Source of the DNA: Aquanectria penicillioides
Taxonomy: Eukaryota; Ascomycota; Sordariomycetes; Hypocreales; Nectriaceae
Assembly: GCA_003415625.1 (NCBI GenBank)
Contig: PYIU01000002.1
Location: 3,348,001-3,412,000 of the forward strand
DNA: 64,000 bases
Direction: 5' to 3'
Part shown: piece after piece, positions 10,947 through 22,957 of the stretch
Numbering within the stretch: position 1 is the first letter of the stretch
Layout of the letters: every line of letters starts with the position of its first letter
Position numbers and translations under genes: made by a program
The notes under the pieces: generated by a model
The model's input: the letters and a program-made list of their open reading frames with translations, nothing else
Told to the model about the DNA's origin: nothing
Databases searched by the model: none

Positions 10947-12384
10947 ATGCCCAGCAAAATACATCGCTCAACCATGTCGACCTCCAACCCTCCTTCTTCG
11001 TCTACCTCCACCGGCTACCTGGAGCAGACAGTCTCGCTCCTAAGCTCCGTCGCCAGCTACATGCGTCTGCCTGCACTCGCATCAACGGTACGTTGTCAAG
11101 CATGCCCTCCCAAAAGCCGACATGCATAACAGGCACGCGCACAAAGACTACTGCATCTGGCCCCTCACCCGCCATGATGCAGCCAGGCCCAGTCTTTGGC
11201 TTCGGTTCCGACAAGCTGACCACGCCATGCGTACACAGGGCATCGCCGCCGTCCTCACTTCTCTCTTGTACTTCAAGCAAAAGTGCGTATCTCCCTCTGT
11301 CCCTCTCACTGCCCTCTGCGCTTCGCTGTCGTCTCCCGTGACCCGCTTCCCATCCCGCTAACACGCTTTCCCTTGCATTAGGGCATTGATTTACCCGAGC
11401 CACATTCCCGCAAACTCGCGCCTCGACGTTCCCAAACCCTCCGACTTTGGCATCAAGGATTTCGAGGAGCTGGTCATACCAACCGACGATGGCGAGAAGC
11501 TCTCCGCCTTCTACATCCGCGGCCCCCGTGGTGGCAAGAACTCCAACGTCACCATCTTGATGTTTCATGGCAATGCGGGAAATATCGGTCATCGGCTGCC
11601 CATTGCCCGCATGATTGTCAACTATATCGGCTGCAACGTTTTCATGCTTGAGTACAGAGGCTATGGAGCCTCCACCGGCGAGCCTGACGAGTCAGGGCTG
11701 AACATTGATGCACAAACCGGACTGGACTACCTGCGTCAACGTGCCGAGACGCGTGACCATAAATTGATGGTGTACGGACAGAGCCTGGGCGGAGCCGTCA
11801 GCGTTAAGCTTGTGGGTAAAAACCAAGAACGCGGAGACATCGCCGGTCTGATTCTGGAGAACACCTTCCTCTCAATGCGGAAACTTATCCCTTCCGTGGT
11901 CCCCCCGGCCAAGTACCTTACCCTGCTATGCCACCAGGTGTGGCCCAGTGACTCGATATTGCCCAACATTAAGGTGCCAACCCTGTTCCTGAGTGGCTTG
12001 CAGGACGAGATTGTACCGTGAGTTTTGCCCCCCTCTTCTTCTGTCTTGTTCTATTCCTTCAAATCCTGTGATGATCAAATTTGCACTACCCACAAAAGCT
12101 GAACCCTCGTGGTTTTGATTTGAAAGCAAATATTCCCTGATGATTGACCTCAATCTTTCTGTTTCTATTGCCAGCTCAACGTAGCGACCTCTAGACTAAC
12201 TGGGTGTAGACCACGACACATGCGTCAGCTCTTTGAGATCTCCACCGCCCCCATCAAACGCTGGAAGCCCCTCCCTGGAGGTGATCACAACTCAAGTGTA
12301 CTCGAGGAAGGCTACTTCGAGGCCATGTCAGACTTCGTTGCCGAAGTGACAACTGAGAAACCACGGGAGCAGACCCGATTATAG
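10947..12384 (+). CDS. bem46: BEM46 family alpha/beta hydrolase
   Basis: Four exons (10947-11087, 11239-11282, 11382-12017, 12210-12384) give 331 residues. A second in-frame ATG at 10974 would give 322 and fits the family start equally well. The catalytic triad is visible: nucleophile elbow GQSLGG (Ser about 196), Asp in LQDEIVP (about 269) and His in GGDHN (about 298). The oxyanion-type motif FHGNAGNIGHRLP is also present. A hydrophobic N-terminal stretch (about 30-65) suggests membrane attachment. BEM46 proteins (ABHD13-like) are ER or cell-periphery hydrolases linked to polarity and hyphal growth in fungi; the substrate is unknown. The three introns are GT-AG. The first (151 nt) and last (192 nt) are longer than average for this window. 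Confidence 0.93.
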
Positions 12385-13066
12385 AATGGGATGTGGCACA
12401 TAGATAGTCACAGCCGTGGATTGCAATAGGGAACAGCTTGGACGCCCGACGATTTAATGATACCCGCGCTTCCCATAATGCCTTGGTTAACCCCACACAC
12501 TATTTGCATACACACACTCAAGGGCTTAGACACAGAACCTTTTAGATACAGAAATGAGATTATGATGAATTCACCTTGGTGTGCTGGTGGTGTCTTGTCT
12601 AGTTGTCTAGTTGTCTCAGGCCGAGTGGGGTTTTCTCCATGTGATCTCGACGCTATAACGAAGTGTGGCCTCGTGATGTCGAAATCCCGATAAAAAAGTG
12701 CCATGATGTCTCAGAAGAGGATGTCAGCTATTTTAGTCCCGTTAGTCTTGGCACGGCTCTACGTTGATAGCCTACTCGTACTACGTTGGGTGCATGCCAA
12801 CACACCGTCGAACGCCGGAGGTCAATAGATGCGCGACCGGCTGCATGCACCGAGGCCGGCCACCAGCGCTTCCGAAGAGTGGTTCCATTTGAGCGTGATA
12901 CAGAGGCATTTACGCGTTGAATCGCATTGTTATACTTCCCATAGCCTGAAATTGTTCATGCGCGCATGACCCATGCAGTTCATGATGGAGTCAGTCTAAG
13001 ATACGAATACAGAGCCACACAAATTTCCATCTTCCATTTGATCACAAATAACACCAGCCTCCCTAT
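12385..13066. other. intergenic region between convergent genes
   Basis: 3' flanks of the BEM46-type gene (+) and the NF-X1-type gene (-). No gene or structured element recognised. Confidence 0.55.
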
Positions 13067-16000
13067 CTAGCACTCGACGTCACCATCCAGCGCAGACCAG
13101 ACCTTGCCCGCCTCGGGCTGCTGCGGCTTCTTCTTCTTCAAGCCAACAAAGCGGCGCCCAGGAGCCTTGGTGGCCTCCTCCTCGGCCACTGGGGCAGACT
13201 TCCATGAGGCAGCGCGCCCGGCAACAGCACTCCAACCACCTGCTCCGGGGCGTCGCGGAATCTCGCGGCGAGTGACGGCGCCGCTGGCATCGGTGTGGCA
13301 AAGCAAGATGCCCTCGGCGAGCTTGTCGCGACGGACAGTTTGCTCCAGGCGGGGTTTGAGGGTTGCGAGACTCGTCTCGGCAGAGCCGGAGGTTAGGAAG
13401 GCAGCGTATTGTGCCGTAGCCTTGATGAGAACCTCGTCATTGGGCTCGACGTGGGTGATGAAATCAGCCTTGAATTGGAAAGATGGAAGGGTGGCGAGGT
13501 CTGCATCCAGAGCCACCATCATCTCATCGACGGTAATGCCGAATCGAGGAGTCGTCAGGACAAATCCATTAAAGGGCTCTTGTCCCGGTGCCGGAGGGCT
13601 CGGGGGGCGAAGGGCCGCCTCAGCTGCGGCTTGAGCGGCCTGGGTGGCCCGGATCTTGACGCACTGAGCCAGGGTCTTGGACGGGGCAGACACAAAGCGC
13701 TCAGTCTTCCAAATCACAACGGCGCGGTTGATATCGTAATCCTCACTCTTACTCTCAAAACCAAAGTCCTCGGCAAGAAGGTGCAGGAACTGGCGCGACT
13801 GGTTGCGCATGGGCTCGTATCGTAGGCGTACTTCATCCGCGTTGGTGGCGAAGACGCGGAACTGACTCTCCTGGCGGTCACCCCAGGATGGGAACTCTTT
13901 GTAAAGTTTCAGAGTGTTTTCCGAGAAGGGGACATGATCGTTGGTGTGTGTCGCTGGGTCGATGTTGAGGGCGGCAGCAAGACGGCGGTTACGGTCAAGC
14001 CGCTCACACTCCTCATCGCATTTGAGCTCAGGGCGGACGGGCTCTGTGTTTTGCGAGCTAGCAAGACACTTGAACTCCTTTTTGTGGTTACCACAGGGGC
14101 ATGCAACAAACATCTTCATCTGACAAGCAGCTGATTCGTTACAGGCTAATACTATCTGTCAGCAAGTGTATTCCGTGTACGATACAAGGAGGCTGGACTT
14201 ACGAGTCTGACCATGGCAAGGATTCTGGCAAGCGTGGTTACAAAAGAGCTTCGTCTTGCCGCATACTTGCTCACAGCCGGTTCGAGCATCTCCACATTCG
14301 CCTGGAAGGTGGCACAGCTTCTTGCATTCGTGAAGTCTAGGAGGGCATCAGCATCATACTCTATCCTCCCAAGTATAATGGATAGCAATTACTTACCCGC
14401 ACTGGAGTTTCTGGCCACAAGTTTCGCCACAGCGAGCCAGCTGGAGATGGCATGGCTTGTTAGCAAAGGTTGTCTTGCCACAAGCACAAGTCTTCTCCGT
14501 AAGGTAAGGGCACGGAGGACACTCAGCATCATCAGAGTGGCATTGGTGGTCAACGATTGGATGCCCACAAGCTGGTTGTCGTCGGCATTTTGATGTACAA
14601 TATGGCTGGCGAGTTCCGCAAGGTTGAGGCGGTTGCAAAACAGTTGAACCGCAGCTGCAACGGATTTCATCCCAAACAGCTTCAGGGCAAGTAGAACAAG
14701 CACCACGGTGGCATAGTTTCTCACAGAAGTGTGTCCCACATTTCAGGGGTCGGCCACAGATCTGAAGGCAAATATGTTCAGCCTCAACCGGGATGGAGTC
14801 CACCCCTGAGCGCTGCTTCTTCTGCTGTGCGATTCGTTGCTGTGCTTTCTTCTCTCCCGAGCAGCAATGGTCTCCGCATCGATGCCGCCCACAGTTCCGC
14901 GTTGCTTGGCAAACCTTGAAGCACAATGGATGTTGAATATCGCCTTGATGGCAAAGAGATTGGGTTGTGACCCGACCACACCGACAGTCGATATCCATAG
15001 TCTCACCACACGGACTACAATCACCTACATGGCACAAAGAGGTGCAGAGATGGCCACATGGGAGCAACCTCTCACATGGCTTGTCGCAATGAGGGATCTC
15101 CTCCTCACAAGTCCCACGTGGATGGTCCATGAGTTCTTCGAGATGCGTCTTGCCGCAAGGACAATGAGTAGCCACATCCGGAGCCAAGGGGCAGTGAGCA
15201 GGGAGCTCATCTTGGGCATGGCAATTAGTTTCACACTTGTGAACACCACAATCGTAGGCCCTGCCGCATGTATTTCCACAGTTGAAAGAGCCTGTGAACC
15301 ATGAGTCGCCGGCTGGGTCGTATGAATCGCACGCATCGTCCTGGAGCGAACATTTGATCTCCTTTTCTACCTTGCCACAGTAGCATTTTGCAACGACGGT
15401 CACGGGGCAGTCTCCACAAAGTCCGGGATGGCACAGCTGATCGCAGGTGTGCTCTCCACAAGACAAGATATCACCACAAACCTCCCGACAGCTCCAACCG
15501 TTGTGATAATCTGTTTCTCTGCAAGGTTTTCGGTTTGTTTGTTTGCCACAATAGCAGGGCTCAGGAGGACTCAGCACCGCACAAGGGGGGCAAGGACCAG
15601 CATGGCACTGAAGGGGGCAGGGGTGAGGGCATGTCGATCTGGGCTTGGAGCACGTCTGTCCACAAGAGTGCGGTGGCAGAAAGGCGCTTGTCTGACTAGG
15701 GCTTGTCTCCTTGCCGCACCAGCACTGGTAAAAGCTGGGCCCCTCAGATAACTGCGAGTTGCATCCAGGACAGCGCCAGACAGCGTCGCCCGATTCGCTG
15801 TCAACCTTCATAGAAGTGTCGTACCATTCTTGAGCGCAATAGAGATGGACAACGGTCCAGCAGGTGGTGCAAGACCATACCTGACATTCTCGAGTAACTT
15901 CTTCGGTACAGACGCGGCATTCGTAGTTGAAATTGCTGATGTCCTCTTGGATTCGCTGCCAAAGTTCGTTGGCGGTGGACTTTGGGACTTCTACTCTCGT

Positions 16001-16667
16001 CTTTTTCGGCTTTCGACGATTTCTTGATCTAGAAGACGTCTGTTGTTGTGGTTTGGATGAAGACTGAGATTGAGAGGGGGGTCTGGTTGAGAACTAAGTC
16101 ATTGGTTAGTACCGTCTAAGTCGATGTTAATAACGTCATGTACGGTGGCAAAATACCTTCTAGAAACTACAGGTCGGCCTGGGACAAACTCAGGGGCATC
16201 TCCACTCAAAGATGGCGGCACTTCGGTGTCCGCTTGACTATCTTGGTCAGCTTCAGTAGTCAATCGGCCGCCAAACTGTCTCCGAGGTCCCATCTGGAAG
16301 GTGCCTCGGGGTTGTGCTTCTGAGGCGCCACGACCACCCCGGCCTCCACGTCTGTTTCGTCTGCCTCTCGAGGCGCCTGAACTTTCAGGGGCAGATGATG
16401 ATGTTGGTTGAGCAGATGGTTGAGTAGTCTTCTGGGTGCTGGACTGGGCCGCTGGCTGAGCTATAGCAGAAGTGCCAGACCTGGTGGCATCTCCCTCTGC
16501 GGGACATTTCTGCCCCCGCGGGACGATCCATTTCCGTCGCCATTTCCACGGCCACGTCCTCTCCCTCCACGACCTCTCCGTCGTCCTCCTCGTGAACTTC
16601 CCCCTCTGGATGATTGAGACTGGCTCTGAGCCTGCTGCGGGGCCTGGGATCCCTCGCCTTCAGGCAT
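13067..16667 (-). CDS. NF-X1-type zinc-finger protein with R3H domain (FAP1/NFX1 homologue)
   Basis: There are four exons on the minus strand: 16157-16667, 14397-16082, 14203-14336 and 13067-14145. The product is about 1136 residues once one frameshift is allowed for. The order is: Arg/Gly/Ser-rich N-terminus (RGRGG-type repeats), a C4HC3 RING/PHD-like motif (CRVC, then VWSCTTCWTVVHLYC, about residues 225-275), a long series of NF-X1 Cys/His fingers (CGxHxC and CxxxCH repeats, about 290-790), and an R3H domain (about 860-930). Relatives are nuclear; yeast Fap1 binds FKBP12 and human NFX1 is a transcriptional regulator. The frame breaks near 16480 (GG run on the coding strand, one base short). 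Downstream splice phases all close. The ATG at 16667 follows an A-rich leader. Confidence 0.92.
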
Positions 16668-19600
16668 GGTCGCACGGCCCACAGGGTTTGATAGCAAATT
16701 TGTCCTTGTTGAAGAAATGGTGTTGGTAGTGCGCTTTGTGAAATACAGCGTCTTCGAAGGAGGGAAAATCAAGATGGGGAGCCGCGCAAGGGTAAGGCTC
16801 CGGGCGAACTGAAAAGAAAAATGAAGGGAAACTAAAGTCTCAAATGTGCAGTGAGGAGACGAGGCGAAAGCGACGGAGAGGGCTATGGGATCTTTTAGAG
16901 GTCGGCGGCGATGATGCTTGAGGCGCGAGGTGCCTAGAGCACGAAACGGACCATCGGGACGGAACCGTCTGCACAGTGGAGCCGTCGGCTGTGGCAAGGC
17001 TGCCTTCCGGGCGCTGGAAAAAAAAATTACAGTGCATACCTACCTGCCACCGCTAATGAGCGATGACAAACCTTCGATTGGCTGACCGTCACAATGACTC
17101 ACTCCAAATCTGCCCCCATCTGCTCAAACTCAGGCTCGTCCACACATATCGCATTTCAAGATGGGGAATATTGAGCACTTTGGATAGTAAGAGTCATACG
17201 AGTGATTACATCGTCTCGTTTAGTTCTAGAGCTTCCTAATCTGCAAAGCCCGAGACGTGAGTCGACCCTGGCCATCAGATCCGACTCATACCTGTGGCTG
17301 AGGCTGCATCACCACACCATCACAACACGGCTGGTGCCGCAAAAAAAGGAAAGTGGGTCCCATCACTTTCGCGGTGCAGGGTAGCTGGCGAACATGGAAG
17401 TTTTGATATGCAACCACACATCATAAATGATCTGAAATACGCAGTAACTGGGCTGTAGTCTTTTTTCTAGGCGCACTTCGATGAGCATTGACATCCTTTT
17501 TTTTTTCTCAAAGGGGCAAGGGGGGGAACCGATAACTCACGAGCAATTTTGTCCATACACACAATTGAACAATTGTATTTTGCAATGTACGAAATTATAA
17601 TAAAATAGGCTCAATCGTAGCGAGTTCCTAATTATAGGGACAGGTGAAAGAGCGAACAGCTTATCATATCGTCCCAAGAGGACAGAACTAAACCCAGAGG
17701 CAATAATTTGATGCACAACGGTGCCATTGTCCTCGATCCGATTGACCGGAGGCGAAACTGGGCTGGTGCGCCACCATGACTGAGGCGAGACACTGCATGT
17801 ACATGTATTTTACCCTCAACGCTACGATGAGTCTCGTGCTCCAACAATTTAGGCTGTGACAAGGCAGACTACGGGCGCTCGGGTAATGTGCAACAGGAAG
17901 TGATTTACTACTAAGCTTGACTGGCAAGTATGGGTTATCCGTTTACAATTGTGCAACCAAAACCTGGATATGTGAAAGCAACTAGGCTGTATTTTAACAC
18001 CTCTCCAAGATTCATAGCCACGATGCTGCATGTTCCAGATGTGTATTTAGATGAATGCGTGTGCGCAAATATTTTAGTGTCTGCGAGGAGACTCCAAGAT
18101 GAGATATGAGACATATCATGGCCTTCACAGAGTATTCTAGTAGCGTGCCTCGATGGCTGAAGTAAAAATCGACAGTTTTTATACTATGATCAAAATACAG
18201 GCATATGCTAAAACTTCATAACCAGAGACGGCATACCGCACTTACAAACAAGGCTTGACTAGAAAGCATCTACGAAAGGAACCCGGCGATTATTTGCCTA
18301 GGAATTGACACGGCCAATGCTTTATGCAACCATTCTGCTTACGAGAACTAAACCATGCTAATTCTACCAAATAATTGAATGATTATGCTATGTCGCTATT
18401 CTTGGCTGTGATACTGCGTCATGCTGTGTGACCTGCACCTGAAGGTAATACTAATGCGGGTGTGAATAACCAACTGCATGTGGGCGACTTGCCTCGGCAC
18501 ACTTTGTGGGACTTTCTATAACATGTAATTCATAACTGGCATATGCCGGAACCTCATGCCAGTTTAGTTTTCTATGCCCACTTTACGAATTTTGCTTGGG
18601 GCTATGTCTCAGCGTTGTCACCGAGATAGAGGGGATATGAAATGAGCCATATCCCTAACATAATAATACTAGTGATGCGGTCACTATTTCTGACCAACTC
18701 TGAGAAAAGTTGTAGCTATGATTGTGGAGCTACAAGGCTGGCGAGGTTGCACAGACAAAATCGGGAGTCGATGTGCCGAGGCTCAAGAGCCGTTGAGCTA
18801 AGACTTGCACCACCGCCATATCAATGGTATTTCACATTTGAAGTATTGTGGATAGACCGTTTCCGTACTGGAAATATGTGATGTCGGCATAGGATGCACT
18901 ATGGTGACGGTGCCAATTCGATTTTGCATTGATGATGATATGCCATGGGCTTGCTGTGGTTGATGTTCAAGCCTGAGTCGACGAAAGGGGGGGAAGAAGA
19001 GTCGGGTATCTTAACGATCAGTAAACCGCCCAACTAGTGAAATATCTGTCATATTTGCGTGTAAATATGCCGTAATTTGAAATAGCCACTCGATGATATA
19101 GGACTTGCGTATGTGAAGGTTGTTGTTCGTCCTGGACTTGATGTCAGAGTCCTTTCTCGCCAACTTGCGACTGTTTACGACCTGTTCGTTCCTATGATAT
19201 ACCACTGACCTATGCCCCGTGTCGGAATGTACGGGTCGGGTCTCTCGGCTGTGCTTCTTGGTGCTCCTCTTTGGTGCTCCTCCTTCCGAAGAGGCCGGCC
19301 GCGAACACTGAGAGTGGAGACTAGGAGCTCTCTCCTGATCCATCCCTTTAGAGTTGATGAGATCGGCAGCTGAGAAAATGATCCAAGATTCTAAAATAGG
19401 GGCTGGGCAATAATTTTAATACTCATACATGACGAAACTAATTTACAATTCTGTGTTAGTACGCGTAGTTAGTTGGCAGGAGTATTTAGAAAGGGGCTTC
19501 GTGTTGGGAATGCTGCCCGGACACCTAGAGTTGTGAGACTGCGCCTCTCAAGTGGGTTGGTTTGGAGGGACTAACAAGCATAATCTGCTTTTTTTTTTTT

Positions 19601-21692
19601 GGACCATTTGCTTGTCACGGTTGGCTCGGCGTCCTGGCGGTGGGATTAGAATGAGGCTCGTATTCTGGATGCGATGACCAGTTGAGACTATTATTTAAGC
19701 CCCGTCTCAACCAAGTTTTGATATAATGACCCCATGGGGGGCCGGTCGCGTGTATCCACTGCAAGCGCCATTCCTTCGACCTATATATAATGTATAGTAC
19801 ATTTATTAGGAACCAAGGAGATTTGTCCTTTCTCGCGGCGGTTGAGGGGATAGGTAGCGTTGCAGACACTAAGGATAGCACGGTAGGGCAATCGACAGGA
19901 CGATCGCACACCGTATCAGCTCCTGCACGGCACCTTTGTGTGATGGGATTCATCTGGTCCTTCTGAATGGTGCCCACCATGGGGTTGCCGGGTTTAGCCC
20001 TGCCATGGTCCCCAATATCAATGCGCTGCACTTGAATGTAACCAAGCGAGTCGGCCGCCCAAGTGGCGATGATCATGGCAAATTCCACTCTCCGCACGGA
20101 TACGCATTGTAACAAGGCCATTGCGTCGATGGACCTGTCCAAGCCTTGGCTCCGGTCGCTCACCAACTTGGCGCAGACAACTTCGCCCAAATGTTGATGC
20201 CCGCCAAGCAAGCTTGTCATTTCGGTGACGTCGGGACACGGCTGTGCAATCCGCGTAATTGAGGCGTCTCTGGGCACGCTTCCATTGGCAATCGATAGTC
20301 GCCGACTGCCAGTGCGCTTCCAGCGCCACATAGCGCCTCAACTACGGAGTGAACAGTAATAACTGTATCCTTGTCATGTGCACAGGTTGGACCTTAAAAC
20401 TCCGTGGCATTAGACCATTTCCTTCTTTTCTTTTTTCGAGTTGTCGGCGTCCTTTCGGCGCCTGCGTGGAGTCGACGATGACGGAGTTGGGCTTGGCTCT
20501 GGGAGCTGGATCCTGGCTCCTGGGAGTACGTTTCAGCCGCCCTGGGGCTTAGTTGCATGCCGGACACACGCAAACACAAAGAGTGTGCTGCGCGTCTGAT
20601 CCTGGGGGCTTCTGCTACGTATCGGAAGGATGGTGAAGCCGGCTGAAAATGATGCATCTTTCGTCTACGTCGTAGTCTCTTTAACTCTAATTTAAACGCA
20701 CGAGTCTCGTTGGACAGGCTGGGCTCACTTTGCGCCGGTTATAGCACCCACTCCGGCATCCACAGGGCTGTCATTTCACCTGCTGATTCCCCCATCCCCC
20801 CTGTGAGAGGAGCTGCTGTGAGGGTAGCCCTGGTTAAGTGCCGACTCCCGAGAAAATCGAAATGGCGCCAACTCAGAGGTCAGGCATGTGCCTACTCACT
20901 CTACAGCGAGGGCCAGTGGGGATTGGCTGAGTTCTCACTCGTCCCCCTGTTTCGAGAACTGGACCAAGCTTTTGATTTTAGGTCTCGGCCAATATGACAA
21001 GTTACTGTGCAGGCGGCATAATTTTCCCCCAAATTCTTGCCATGACGCGTGTACTTGCTCAGTGAATGGGGAGATACAAGGCTAGATGCTGCCTTGTGAT
21101 TTCACTTCTAGGATTCATAGGGGACATCTCCAAATCCATGTCCGCTCTGCATTGCATTGCAATCCCGTCCCAACAGCCAGCTTATGATGGACGATGCTGT
21201 AACTCTCCACTCAAGCACCCCTACCCTCAGATACGAAACGCGCTGAACTAGAGCATGACTCGATCCACTTCCTGCTCAGCCTCAAGCTCTGATGCCGATC
21301 CTGGGAGGAGCAGGCTCCAATTTGGGAGAGGTTGCGTTTTGAAGTTGAGAGGCGTTTCTACTTTCCTGTGTAGTCTGCCACCCCCCGCCTGTCATTTGGA
21401 ACTGGATGTGCATTAAAACACTCGCCCCGCCATCATGGCTTGCCTAGATCCCTTTTGCTGGTTCTGCCGGTTTTGAACGTGCATGTCACTGGATAAAGTC
21501 ATCATCATCCTTTGATGGACCTGTATTAATATTCATCTCTTATTGTAAGTCTGAAATAAAACCAAACACTGTAGATTCAACGTTGCTAATATTGGCAGTT
21601 TTATTATTATGTTTTTGCGGTGAAGCATTGGCGTTTTGGCACCTAGCCCAACTTGGTTCTAGCATTTTGATTTCCTTAGCACCACATCTACC
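16668..21692. other. 5-kb gene-poor, AT-richer region
   Basis: 16668-17050 is the likely promoter and leader of the NF-X1-type gene. From about 17050 to 21690 the base composition is visibly more AT-rich than the flanking genes, and I could assemble no gene. The longest open frame (19615-20331, minus, 238 codons) has no recognisable domain. T-runs lie at about 17499-17508 and 19590-19600. It may be decayed repeat DNA, but I see no terminal repeats or transposase remnants. Confidence 0.45.
19615..20331 (-). other. unsupported 238-codon open reading frame
   Basis: The frame opens with ATG (MWRWKRTGSRRLSIANGS) and stays open for 717 nt in AT-richer DNA, where a chance frame this long is mildly unusual. 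Composition is mixed, with no signal peptide, membrane segment or family motif I recognise. No convincing splice partners were found. It could be a gene remnant or chance. Confidence 0.15.
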
Positions 21693-22957
21693 ATGAGACC
21701 CATCATTATAGCCAATCTGGCATTGGCCATCGTCTGGCTTCTCTTTTTCCGTTATTGTCAAAACAACTCTTTTCACGATCCCTCAACACTTTTCTACGAT
21801 CGGACCCGAGCCTACCAGCAGTCATACTCCGCCGTCCGAGAAGCCCAAGCCGAAGAGTTGATAACTAAAGTCACCTCTACGCCAGCGACTGCAGCCAACC
21901 CATCCTTCTATCTCGGTGGCAGCGGAGAGTTCGACGACGCTGGGAAACCTGAGGGCCTTAGTGTCTGTATAGGCATCCCGAGTATCCGCCGGCATAGGGA
22001 GAATTTTGTTGGGAAGACAGTTGCCTCATTAGTTGATACTCTGACTCTGGAAGAGCGAAGGAGAATCAACTTGAAGATCCTTTGGGAGATGAGGAACCTC
22101 AAACTAACCCAGCGTATGGGCAAGACTGGCTTCAAAACATAGCAGACGAAATTATCGTATACGGTGAAGGAGAACCTAATCCTGTGGAAGGATACCATCA
22201 TATTACCAACTCATCGCTTCGGTGGTTGGCCGAAGACTCTCGCAACAAGCACGTGCAGATTGATTATGCAAGCCTGGTTGGGGCTTGCCGGGAACAAGGG
22301 GCTGATTACTTTGTTTTGGTCGAGGATGATGTAATTGCTTCTGGAGACTGGTTCAAGCGACTTACAAGGTCCATTGAAGAAGTCGAGGGACGAACCACTG
22401 ACCAAGACTGGCTTTACCTACGCCTGTTTTATACAGAAACCTACCTTGGCTGGAACTCAGAAGAGTGGCACGTCTATCTTGGAAATAGTCTTCTTCTCTT
22501 CATTGCTGTTACGGGGACGGTGCTTATTTTCCGATGGAGGACCCCCGCGATGCGACAGTTGAGGGCAACTGACCTCATCAAATCGAACCTCGACTTGATT
22601 TTATTAATTGCATTTTGGATGGCAGCATATATTGGACTCTACTTCATGGCAGGCAGGTTGTTGGTTAGCCCCTATCGTCTAGGCGTCCATGAGATGCCAC
22701 AATACGGATGCTGCGCACAGGGCCTCGCGATGCCACATCGACATCTAGCAAACCTAGAGCAAAGTCTCCGAGAGCCGCCCCATGTACTTGCTGGAGATTC
22801 ATTCATCGACTTCGTTGCTGAAAGGGATGGCTTGAAAAAATGGGTCATGGTCCCCAGCGTGCTGCAGCATATCGGCATCAGGGGTTCATCTGACCAAGGT
22901 TACCTCAAAACAACATGGAGCTTTAGTTTTGAGAAGGGACCCTGGCCGTTACGATAA
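21693..22957 (+). CDS. PGAP4/TMEM246-like membrane glycosyltransferase (one apparent frameshift)
   Basis: It reads as a single exon of about 421 residues, close to the usual PGAP4 length, if one base is restored at the TTTGGG stretch 22081-22086. Upstream frame: MRPIIIANLALAIVWLLFF (signal-anchor helix), then VCIGIPSIRR. Downstream frame: NPAYGQDWLQN, FVLVEDDVIASGDWF (acidic EDD metal site, about residue 211) and LYLRLFYTETYLGW. Two more membrane helices (about 262-285 and 300-320) sit inside the catalytic domain, the unusual hairpin layout of PGAP4. In animals PGAP4 adds GalNAc to the GPI-anchor glycan in the Golgi. For fungal homologues the sugar is not known to me. The break is more likely a base-call error than a pseudogene, since both halves are well preserved. 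Confidence 0.82.

Noticed and set aside
16461..16540. short 25-nt intron to explain the NF-X1 frame change
   Set aside because: Far below the minimum fungal intron size and lacks a branch site. A one-base shift at 16480-16481 is simpler.
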